Assembly: GCA_033064195.1 (NCBI GenBank)
Contig: JARBJD010000611.1
Coordinates: 1 to 29,099 of the forward strand
Source: Blattamonas nauphoetae
Taxonomy: Eukaryota > Preaxostyla > Oxymonadida
Reading direction: 5' to 3'
Length of the DNA stretch: 29,099 nucleotides
In this document: piece by piece, positions 17,718 to 26,199 of the stretch
How positions within the stretch are numbered: position 1 is the stretch's first letter
How the letters are laid out: each line of letters begins with the position of its first letter
Notes under the pieces: model-generated
What the model was told of the DNA's origin: nothing
Databases searched by the model: none
Seen by the model: the letters and a program-made list of their open reading frames with translations, nothing else
Made by a program: the position numbers and the translations under genes

Positions 17718-18567
17718 AGAAGCACACGAAGGACAGGGAGAGAATGGAGCAGGAGGAGAAGGAAAGGGAGAAAGCACACGAAGGACAGGGAGAGAATGGA
17801 GCAGGAGGAGAAGGAAAGGGAGAAGCACACGAAGGACAGGGAGAGAAGGGAGCAGGAGGAGAAGGAAAGGGAGAAGCACACGAAGGACAGGGAGAGAAGG
17901 AGCAGGAGGAGAAGGAAAGGGAGAAGCACACGAAGGACAGGGAGAGAATGGAGCAGGAGGAGAAGGAAAGGGAGAAGCACACGAAGGACAGTGTGAGAAT
18001 GGAGCAGGAGGAGAAGGAAAGGGAGAAGCACACGAAGGACAGGGAGAGAATGGAGCAGGAGGAGAAGGAAAGGGAGAAGCACACGAAGGTCAGGGAGAGA
18101 ATGGAACAGGAGGAGAAGGAAAGGGAGAAGCACACGAAGGACAGGAGAGAATGGAGCAGGAGGAGAAGGAAAGGGAGAAGCACACGAAGGACAGGGAGAG
18201 AAGGAAGCAGGAGAAGGAAAGGAGAAGCACAGGAAGGACAGGGAGAGAATGGAGCAGGAGGAGAAGGAAAGGGAGAAGCACACGAAGGACAGGGAGAGAA
18301 GGGAGCAGGAGGAGAAGGAAAGGGAGAAGCACACGAAGGACAGGGAGAGAATGGAGCAGGAGGAGAAGGAAAGGGAGAAGCACACGAAGGACAGTGTGAG
18401 AATGGAGCAGGAGGAGAAGGAAAGGGAGAAGCACACGAAGGACAGGGAGAGAATGGAGCAGGAGGAGAAGGAAAGGGAGAAGCACACGAAGGACAGGGAG
18501 AGAATGGAGCAGGAGGAGAAGGAAAGGGAGAAGCACACGAAGGACAGGGAGAGAATGGAGCAGGAAG
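17718..18567 (+). repeat. 51-bp coding minisatellite (LINE-B N-terminal repeat)
   Basis: Sixteen to seventeen copies of a 51-bp unit encode the 17-aa peptide HTKDRERMEQEEKEREK, predicted to form a continuous, strongly charged helix. Several units differ by one or a few bases (for example around 17778, 17900, 18145 and 18215), and these shift the helix-coding frame within the array. No stop occurs in any forward frame of the unit. The array occupies the same relative position, before the WL-x2-LE motif, as the unrelated 30-bp array of LINE-A. Confidence 0.95.
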
Positions 18568-21500
18568 ACAGGGAAGTCCATCAAAAAGGAGAAGAAGAAA
18601 TCCAGAACGAGACAGGAGAGTGGCTGAACGAACTGGAAGCATCTCTGAGAGAAAGAATGCCAAGATTGAAAGGGAAACCTACCAAAGAAACTCCCCGAAT
18701 CACAGAAACAGAGAGGGTGGGCAAGAAACAGAAAGATGTCGACAAAAGCGAAAGGGAGAAAGGAACCTTGAGAAAGCTCCTGGAAGAACAAGAGGAGGTG
18801 AAGAGAAGGAAGAAGATTCAAGAAGAAGAAAGAACCGCAGAGAAAAAACGCAGAGAAAGGGAGAAGATGGAAGTAAGAGAAGAGAAGACAATGATCGTAG
18901 ACAGACGAACAGGAGGACAGAGGGATCACAACGAAGAGGGGAACCCGACAGAAGTTTCCAAAAGAAAAAACGAAGAAGACATGGAGGAACTGCGGAGCCC
19001 AAACACCATCTTGAGAGAGAATAGGGAGGATGAAGTTTTGGAGACAACGATATCGAAGCTAATCGATATGAATAAGCTACTGAAGAACGAGAATTTGAAC
19101 AACCTACTCAGAAGCTTAGACATCGCAGAAGAAGGAAAGCAGAGACGAGTATACAGATGGGGAACGGAGAAGAGAGAAAAAGTGAAAGCCCTGGGAGAGA
19201 CACTGACAGTGGATATCCTCCCGATCATCGGCCTTCTTCAATACAATACGTCGGAAGTGAACAAAAAGAAACTGGGTGAGCTGAAACAACCAGACATCGA
19301 GGAGATAAAGAATACAACCGTTCCACGAGAACCATTCACCTTCGTCGCGAGCAAGGCGTGGTTAGAGATCACACAAACAAAGAAAGAAGAAAAGACAACA
19401 CAGAGAAATCAAAAACCAAAGAAAGAATACGAAAGGAGAACAGATGAGTCGAGACGTGAAAAGGAAAGCCGGTTCCAATCAGCAGTAGAAACCTTCGAAC
19501 CAGGGAGAGGTCAATCACTTCCCAACACACTCCACATCCCAATTCCGACCTTCAGAAGACCAGCACCATCGGTACGAGCTAACACATCCACCCTAGAACC
19601 CTTCAAGGTGGACCAAGGATACACCACATGGAATGAAGACCTCACAAGTCAGCATGTTCATAAAGCGGAAAGCCTGTTCCTCCATCACCTGGCAACAATC
19701 ACCGAAAGTCTGAAAAAAGAGGAATGGAATAAAGAGGAGGTGAACAGGACAGCGTGGGGAATGTCAAACATCCCACATGAGCTGAAGAAAGAAAAGAAGC
19801 GGAAGAGACAGGCGGAAGAAAGAAAACGAACAGGAAACGAAGTGACGATTCGGGAGAGAACGAAATGGGAAGGTTTGATTGGGAGAGGAAAGACGGGGTC
19901 AGTGGCAAAAGAGATAGAGAGACGGTCAATAGAGAACTCGGACTTGCCAGAAGAAGAAGTGAGGAAGCAGATCAGAGGACTGCATGACAGCACCGACGAG
20001 AAAGAACTGTGGATCCCAGAGACGACAGCAGGAAGAGAAATAGTGCGAGGAGGAGAACAAGCTGAAGTGGAGCAAGCCATAAACAAACTGAATTCGAACT
20101 CCACACCCTCCATGGACGGGATCACCGCGGAACTCATCAAAAGACTCTGTTCCAGAAACAGGAACCTGGGGGCTCATCTCACCGACACAATACAACTGTG
20201 CCTCCAAAAGAGCTTCCTCCCAGAAGCATGGTGTGTCTGCAGGTTGGTCCCCATCCCGAAAGCGAATGGAAAACTTCGACCCATAGCGGTGCAACACACA
20301 CTCAGGAAAGCAGTGGCTCGGGTGCTACTGATCCGAAACAAGAAATGGTTTGACAGGAAGATCGCGGAGAGACAGAAGGGAGTGAACACTCCCTTGGGGA
20401 GGAACAGGATCATAAGTAGAGTGGAAGAAAGACTAGACTCAGCGATTGAAGAAGGCGGAGACGTGTATATCGCAGCGCTGGACCTCAGCAACGCTTACCA
20501 GAATGTGAAGAGACAGCTCCTCCTCAACAAGATCGTGGAAGACCCCAACCACGACCCAGAACTCGCACACTTTCTGAAACTGTCCTTCGAACAAGAAACG
20601 CTCGTGCTGGACATGAAAGGGCAGACTTCAGTCATCCCAAACACAAGAGGCGTGCAGCAAGGATGCCCCCTCTCACCATCACTGTTCGGACTTTACCTCA
20701 CTGAGCCAATGGAAGAGGCGGAGAAACAAGGAGCAGAAGTGTGGGCCTACCTGGACGACACTGTCATCATCGCAAACTCTCAGAGACAACTGGAAAAGAC
20801 AGTTTCAACTCTACACACTTCACTCATCGCACACAACCTCTGCATCAACCCAAGCAAGACTGAGATGATAATAATCGAGAAATGAAGAATCGTGAAGGAG
20901 ACGAGAACGATCTTGGGAAGCGAAGTGGAGACGAAGGAATCATTTAAACTGCTGGGCTCATTAATCACGAGAGACCAAAAGAAGAGAGACGGTTTCTTCG
21001 AAGAAAGGATAAGCAGAATCAAGTCAATCCTCCCCCTCGCAAAGGAACTCAGCCACCAAGCACACCTCCACCTGATCAGACAAGCGCTGTTCACCAAGCC
21101 CATTCACCTCCTCAGCTCAATGAGGATCACACGTGACGCACTGGTGAGAGCAGACGAAATGATCACCGACCATATCGCATCCATCTTCGAGATCCCTCCT
21201 GACCGCCACTTCCTAATCTTTCAACCCATCAAAAAAGGAGGACTAGGAATGCCGTCCTTTGTGAGGACGGCTGACACAGCCCTTCTTTGCACGCAAGGCT
21301 CAATAGACCCAACACTATGGGACATCGATGCAGTGACGGAAGAGAGAGCGAGACAGAGGGACCAGTCCGGAAACGAAAGCAGCTTTGGAGCAAGGAAAGT
21401 AGCAGAACAGATACTCTTGCAACTGACAGAGGAGGAGAGAAAGGCAGGAGCGAAGGGACAGAAAGAATTAAGAGGAATCTTTGAAGAAAGAGAGAAGAGG

Positions 21501-21784
21501 AACGAAATCAATCTACTCCCAACATACCAACAGAACCGACACAAAGTGATTGAGGATGGGATCAGCCAAAGGTGGCTGAACATCCTCCCCAAGGACAGAT
21601 ACCACAAACTCAACAACGCTACAGTTGTCACCTCACTCGACCATCTCTTCCTGAAGAACCCTCTCTCATGGGACATCGTGGCTGGCGTGAAAGAAGAAGA
21701 GGATCAAGAGGAGGAAAGTGAAAGAAGACAGGATGTGGGAAGGAAAAAAGGAAAGATCAAACTGAAATGCCCTCTGTGTCTGGG
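18249..21784 (+). pseudogene. LINE-B coiled-coil linker and reverse transcriptase
   Basis: One frame runs from within the repeats to TGA 20883-20885 and then continues open to 21784. The linker (about 18568-19480) holds EWLNELE, KLLEEQEEVKRRKK and VDILPIIGLLQYN. RT motifs: IPIPTFRRP (about 19540), NSNSTPSMDG (about 20095), IPKANGKLRPIA (about 20253), motif A LDLSNAYQNV (about 20480), motif B GVQQGCPLSPSLFG (about 20650), YLDD at 20748-20759, then HQAHLHLIRQ (about 21055), GGLGMPSF and YHKLNN. It ends at CPLC of the zinc knuckle. The in-frame TGA aligns with Gly of LINE-A (VVDGVPST), so a single GGA-to-TGA change would explain it. With the truncated knuckle and no endonuclease, the copy is dead. 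Confidence 0.9.
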
Positions 21785-23036
21785 AGTAGTATAGTAGACG
21801 ATTTGGGAACCAGATTGAAATAGTCGTTGAAATCAGAAACGAAAAGTCAATTCCGATTGACCATTTCTAAATCTTGTATTAAAAGGAATTTGGGACATTT
21901 CAATGATGCCAATATTTGACCTAAATTCCAAAAATATGTCCAATATTTCGACCTCATTTTAAGCGTCAATTTTGAAGCAACTTTTTGTCATAATCCAAAA
22001 ATGTTGTCACTTTTTTCGATGTTTTTTCACTTTTGAACTCGAACACAGTGAATCCAACTTGAGAACCACTTCGAAAAAATCGAAAAAATTCTAAAATGTC
22101 GGGGACGATGTGAGTCGTCGATCAAAACAATCCTGATGAAAATCGGTTGAGAATTCGTGGAGCTACGCACCGAACAGTGGTCGAAAAAGTGACCAAAAGT
22201 CGATTTTCAGAACTTGCTTAAAACTGCTGCTATATGGCTCAAACACACCTCAAACACCTTCTAAAATTACAAAATCGATTTCAGAAGGTGAAATGCGCGA
22301 TAAAAACACTTTTGGAATTTTTGGTTAGATCAAGGCCGGATCGGGATTTTTCTTGATCAACCCACATTCCATTTTTCGAGTTTCTCCGAATTTTAAAAAA
22401 ATGTATGCGCTTTCAGCACTTCACTTTTTAGGATCACTTTTGCCTCCTATTTGCGTTTTTACACTTCATTTCGCTCGGAGTCGCCTTTTGGTGACACTTT
22501 TCAACCCTCACTTTTCACGTCATCTTTCACCACTTTTTCGTCAGTTTTCGTTTTTACGTTAGATTTTTCAAAATCTTCACATTTGCGTCCTTCCGACGCT
22601 TTTCCTAGGTTCCCGATCACCTCACCTTCATAGTCCTCTTTTTTGAACGCACCTTTTTGCACCACATTTTCACCAACTTTTCACTCATATCGATTTTTGC
22701 CCCGATTTTCTCACATCACATCTTCTTTCTCACCTTTCGAGGAGGGAGTACTGAATTTTCACGACACTTTTGACGACTAGTTTTTCATAATGTTGGTTTT
22801 TCATGTTTCTCACACTCAACTTTTGATCTTGTTTGTTTCATGCACAGCCACTTCAACGCTTTTCACTGCTCATTTCGCTCGTCTGGTTTTCACTTTAATT
22901 ACTTCGACTTTCCTCGTCACTTCACCAATCTCACGAGCATTCTTTCGACCGTCTACACCTCACGAGCACATCACAACAACTCATTTTTCGTCGACTTTTT
23001 CTCTTAATTAGACCAAATGAAGGTGAATGAAGCTAA
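21785..23036. other. AT-rich non-coding block after LINE-B
   Basis: There is no convincing gene. LINE-B homology ends near 21784, and the next bases AGTAGTATAGTAG could be the terminus of an inserted element, since Polintons begin with AG. From about 22330 to 22990 the + strand is full of TTTTCAC/CACTTTT words; after 23000 the complement, GTGAA, dominates, so the strand bias flips there. A 73-codon hydrophobic frame from ATG 22790 is probably chance. Confidence 0.5.
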
Positions 23037-23706
23037 AATGAAGTGGGCAAGTATGATAGTGAATGGTGAAATGGAAATAGTGAAAATGGTGGGAAAGTAT
23101 TGAGTTTGATGAACATCTTCATCTAAATTTCACAAAACTAGAGTACTAAAATGTAAATGAAGTGAGAATGAAACGATAAGGTGAAGTGACGTACCAGATC
23201 TGCATGATCTTGATCCTTTGCGTTCCGTTGGTACACCACTTCACCTTATGAACGGGTTCGTCAAAATTTCACAAACAAAGAGAAAAAAAGAGTGAGTGAA
23301 GTGAAAAGTAAACGATAAAACAAAATCTCGTACCAGATCTGAACGATCTTTGTTGTTCGCATTTCATTGGTACACCACTTCACTTTATGAACGCGTTCAT
23401 CAAAAATGTTTCTAATTAGAGTAAAATCGTGAAGTGAAACAATGTTAGCAACGATAAGGTGAAGTGACGTACCAGATCTCTCCAATCATTGTTTTTCTCA
23501 CTTCGTTGGTACATCACTTCACCTTATGAACGCGTTCAACGAAATTTCAGAAAACAAGAGGAATTAAGAGTGAGTGAAGTGAAAACTAAAAGATAAAACA
23601 CATTCATGTACCAGATCTCACCGATCATTTCAGATTGAATCTCGTTGGTACACCACTTTGTTTTATGAAAGATTAGAGCAAAAATGTCAATAAAGAGATC
23701 AAAATT

Positions 23707-24190
23707 GGGCACGAGTGGACTTTCTGGGCCAAAGGTGATCGAGGTGTGTTGTGACATTGTAGTTCATCGAGGCTATTCTCTCATAATAAATTGTCCAATA
23801 TGGATGTGAACACGTTTTCTTTTCAAAATGTTGAGAATACTGTCGAGATCGTCTCAGAGAATGTCACGATCATTCGATCGTGTTTGATGAGGTCGATCGG
23901 CGAACTATATCACTTCATCTTTACGCTTTCTTGATTCATTTCAACTTTATGTCTCGTATTTTCTTACAATTTTTCAAAACATAGCGATTGATCATGATGT
24001 ATCGTGAAGTGACAATCTACTGCAGTTCTCCCTTCAAGACACCAATTTTTTGGAAGTGAACGTGCGGCGCGTTTGGCCTAGCGGTAGCCAACCCCTCTGT
24101 CGACTGTTGTGCTCGGGGTTCGACTCCCGCCGAGCACAACTTTTTTGCCACTACTTAGAGTTTTTTGGCCCAGAAAGTCCACCCTTGCCC
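23707..24190. mobile_element. 484-bp MITE-like element with 27-bp TIRs and 6-bp TSD
   Basis: The left end GGGCACGAGTGGACTTTCTG and the inverted right end GGGCAAGGGTGGACTTTCTG pair over 27 bp (through GGGCCAAA) with two mismatches. The element is bounded by AAAATT at 23701-23706 and 24191-24196. Removing 484 bp plus one AAAATT (490 bp) turns the 629-bp gap in the surrounding array into exactly 139 bp, the array period, which independently confirms both boundaries. It has no transposase gene. It contains a tRNA-like sequence near its right end. The superfamily is not recognised. Confidence 0.9.
24065..24145 (+). ncRNA. tRNA-like sequence with Pol III A and B boxes
   Basis: TGGCCTAGCGG (about 24073) fits the internal A box and GGTTCGACTCC (about 24117) fits the B box. 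A T6 run follows at about 24141, as in a Pol III terminator. The D-arm GGC/GCC pairing is present. A standard cloverleaf cannot be completed: the T stem has mismatches and no clean anticodon stem appears. Instead GTTGTGCTCGG pairs perfectly with CCGAGCACAAC around the B box, an 11-bp stem. It could be a tRNA pseudogene, a tRNA-derived promoter or a Pol III-transcribed hairpin RNA. Confidence 0.4.
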
Positions 24191-25150
24191 AAAATTGTGA
24201 AGTGAAACAATGTTTGAAGTGATAAAACACATTCATGTACCAGATCTCACAGTTCATTTTTATCTTGACGATCAAACATTTTTAGTTCTGTGTTCCACTT
24301 TGTTTTGATCAAAAAAGAGAATTGAAATCAAATAGTTGTGAAATGAAATGATAAGGTGAAGTGGTGTACCTGATCTGGATGATCACTTCAGATCGCGTTT
24401 TGTTGGTACACCGTTGTGTTTTAGAAAAAATGAAGAGCACAAATCGAAGAGTAGTGAAGTGTAAAAGGTGAAATGAAAGTTGAATGAAAGTAAAACAAAG
24501 TGGTGTACCAACGCATACAATTTTATCGATGAATCACGAAGTTTCTCGAAGAAAGATGAGGATCAAAATTTTGTTCACGTCATTTTAAATTTTAATTTTT
24601 GAAAAAGTGAGACACAATGAGAAAAAATTGACAATGAAGTGAAAATGAGAGGATAAAGTGAAGTGTTGTACCAGAAAAGAGAATGTCAAAAGTGAAGTGA
24701 AAATTCTGGTACGTCATTGTGTCTTATAAAGAGATAATACAAAAAGAGAGCAAACCTGTTTCAAATATTCAGTGAACAGCACTTTCTGGTCATAAGACGC
24801 AATAGTGTACCTGAGTTTGATGATCACACAGATCGAGTACATGAAGATGTTTTATGAAAAGATGAATAAAAAAGAAGAGAATACCTGTTTGGTAAATCAC
24901 GAGAGACATACTCTTAAGCGATAAAACGCATCTGTGTACCTGATCTTCAGGTCCACTTTCGGTTTGATCGGCGTTGGTACATAAATGTGTTTTAGGAAAT
25001 AATGAATTCAAAAATGGAGCAAACCTGTTCAAAACAAGTCGGGAATGAAACCACCGTTCATAAAACAATGTGATGTACCTGAACGAGAGAGACAGAAAAA
25101 AGTGAAGGATCGAGAACAAGAATGAAGAGACAAAAAAGAAGAGAGAACAA

Positions 25151-25335
25151 ATGTGAAAGTAGAAAGCAGAACACACCTAAACGAAACAGTAAAGAGACGT
25201 CATGAACGAGATGAGATGATCGAGTCCCATTGAAGTACTTTCTCTGATCAAACAAGACTGATCGAACCCATCGATGACAGAATCGAAGTCTCGGAAGATC
25301 ACAAATGATAAACTCACGAATGTAAATTTATTTTT
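25151..25335. other. Gap between the 139-bp array and the first Polinton-side gene
   Basis: This short AT-rich region has no right-arm partner for the last array unit and no gene. It could hold the true left boundary of the Polinton-like element if the array is not part of it. Confidence 0.35.
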
Positions 25336-25356
25336 GAATTTTTTAATTTGTATTAA
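25336..25356 (+). promoter_or_regulatory. Shared upstream motif, first copy
   Basis: The motif ATTTTTTAATTTGTATTAA lies directly against ATG 25357. It agrees with the copy at 25769-25789 at 19 of 21 positions, and the surroundings differ. Spacing to the ATG is zero in both cases, which suggests an element-specific promoter or initiator with a very short or absent 5' leader. Confidence 0.7.
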
Positions 25357-25746
25357 ATGAATCCAACTGAGATGTACAACGAAAGACGTCGAGTATGTTC
25401 AGAACAAGCATTAATTGAATCAATGAGAGAAGAGAACTGTTCGCTAGTATCTGGGTATGTCAGAAATAATGTGCCGGTGACGTATGTTCATGAGGGCGTT
25501 GAATGGAGAATAAAACCAAAGTTGTGGAATCAAGGAAACCGACCACACATCGCAAAACGTCGACACTACACTCAATCATTCGTCGAAAATGAATTGAAGA
25601 AATACAATTGTGAGCTCGTAGGTGAGTACACCAAAGTTCTGGTTCCATTCACATATCGAGAGATTGGCGGAAGTGAAGTGTTCAGAATTAGACTTGATTC
25701 CTGGCTACAGGCAACGATAAAGCCCCATCAGAGAAAACAGAAATAA
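25357..25746 (+). CDS. Small Polinton-side protein with two internal repeats, 129 aa
   Basis: ATG 25357 follows the shared promoter motif without a gap. The protein contains two copies of a module of about 45 residues: NCSLVSGYVRNNVPVTYVHE with WRIKPKLWNQGNRPH, then NCELVGEYTKVLVPFTYRE with FRIRLDSWLQATIKPH. The pattern (leucine, G/E-Y, V-P-x-T-Y, a hydrophobic strand, P or R-L) resembles small treble-clef-like DNA-binding repeats of viral proteins, but the usual cysteines are missing. The basic C-terminus (KPHQRKQK) supports nucleic-acid binding. Function unknown. The gene looks whole; AATAAA overlaps its stop codon. Confidence 0.7.
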   Translation: MNPTEMYNERRRVCSEQALIESMREENCSLVSGYVRNNVPVTYVHEGVEWRIKPKLWNQGNRPHIAKRRHYTQSFVENELKKYNCELVGEYTKVLVPFTYREIGGSEVFRIRLDSWLQATIKPHQRKQK

Positions 25747-25768
25747 ACGCTCAACTTTTATTATTTTC

Positions 25769-25789
25769 GGATTTTTTAATTTGTAGTAA
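25769..25789 (+). promoter_or_regulatory. Shared upstream motif, second copy
   Basis: The motif ATTTTTTAATTTGTAGTAA is directly joined to ATG 25790. See the first copy at 25336-25356. Its repetition before two unrelated genes is the evidence that it is functional. Confidence 0.7.
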
Positions 25790-26146
25790 ATGGCGGCGAC
25801 ACTGAAATTTGTCACAGACAGCATCACGAAAATAAGAGCACTATTTCCAAACACCACCTTTGAATTCAAGGATGAACATGGCTATGATCGAACATATAAT
25901 CCAAACATTAGAAACTACCAACATCATCGTGCATATCTCCTGTCAATGCTCAAGAATCCAGATCTCCATTTTGAAGGAGAGATAAGGAATATTACCAACT
26001 ATCAGATTGATGATTTTATTCACAAACTGGAAGAGCACAACAACAATGCAATGATGAATGAAGAAGACAGCAAAGCAAGAATGCAAATCATGAAAGAAAA
26101 TCCAAGAGTGAACAAAGATGAACTGAAAAGCAAGTGTTCAAAATGA
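25790..26146 (+). CDS. Small Polinton-side protein, 118 aa, function unknown
   Basis: ATG 25790 is preceded by the same promoter motif as the first gene, 43 bp after that gene's stop. The product is MAATLKFVTDSITKIRALF..., with an aromatic and histidine-rich centre (YNPNIRNYQHHRAYLLSM) and a charged, helix-prone C-terminal half (DDFIHKLEEHNNN..., then Lys/Glu-rich). There is no membrane segment, signal peptide or catalytic motif that I recognise. Its place just before the polymerase suggests a replication or DNA-binding role, for example a terminal-protein-like partner, but nothing in the sequence proves it. Whether the C-terminus is original is unclear. Confidence 0.6.
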   Translation: MAATLKFVTDSITKIRALFPNTTFEFKDEHGYDRTYNPNIRNYQHHRAYLLSMLKNPDLHFEGEIRNITNYQIDDFIHKLEEHNNNAMMNEEDSKARMQIMKENPRVNKDELKSKCSK

Positions 26147-26199
26147 CGTGGAAACTGAAATCAATTGAAGAGAAGCTGATGGATCATTGGATGAAGAAT

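Larger units (their letters stand above)
15518..21784 (+). mobile_element. LINE-B: second RLE-class non-LTR retrotransposon, 3' truncated
   Basis: It lies head to tail after LINE-A and carries, in order, a Ser/Pro/Thr-rich leader, a basic region with a PCNA-binding-like peptide, a 51-bp coding minisatellite, a coiled-coil linker and an RT homologous to LINE-A. The protein similarity stops inside the zinc knuckle (CPLC, about 21768-21779), exactly where LINE-A goes on into its endonuclease. Sequence beyond about 21785 is unrelated and AT-rich. LINE copies normally lose their 5' end, so loss of the 3' end points to a later insertion or rearrangement. Several frame breaks show it is inactive. 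Confidence 0.85.
23037..25150. repeat. 139-bp tandem array of inverted-repeat (hairpin) units
   Basis: Left arms resembling ATAAGGTGAAGTG..GTACC begin at 23176, 23315, 23454, 23593, 24222, 24351, 24490, 24653, 24792, 24921 and 25060. Spacings are 139, 139, 139, (629), 129, 139, 163, 139, 129 and 139. A decayed unit is visible 139 bp before the first: GAACATC at 23111 against GAACGGG at 23250. In most units a right arm, GGTACACCACTTCACCTTAT, closes a hairpin of about 74 bp; in the first unit 18 of 20 arm positions pair. Inside is a second small inverted repeat (AGATCT...GATC). Several hairpins are followed by the palindrome GAACGCGTTC and then GTGAAGTGAAA. The 629 gap is one period plus the inserted element at 23707-24190 and its duplication. 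Confidence 0.9.

Noticed and set aside
17635-18929. Minus-strand Ser/Pro/Cys/Leu-rich open frames opposite the 51-bp repeat
   Set aside because: They are antisense shadows of the charged helix-coding repeat, with no start context or domain.
16248-20885. In-frame TGA codons in LINE-B (16248-16250 and 20883-20885) as a sign that TGA is read as an amino acid
   Set aside because: The intact 929-aa hAT-2 frame and the LINE-A RT frame contain no in-frame TGA and use TGG for Trp. The second TGA aligns with Gly in LINE-A, so ordinary nonsense mutation is simpler.
22353-23011. Hydrophobic short frames in the TTTTCAC-rich block as membrane proteins
   Set aside because: T-rich sequence gives Phe/Leu-rich readings by chance; there is no motif, no shared promoter motif and no support from repeats.
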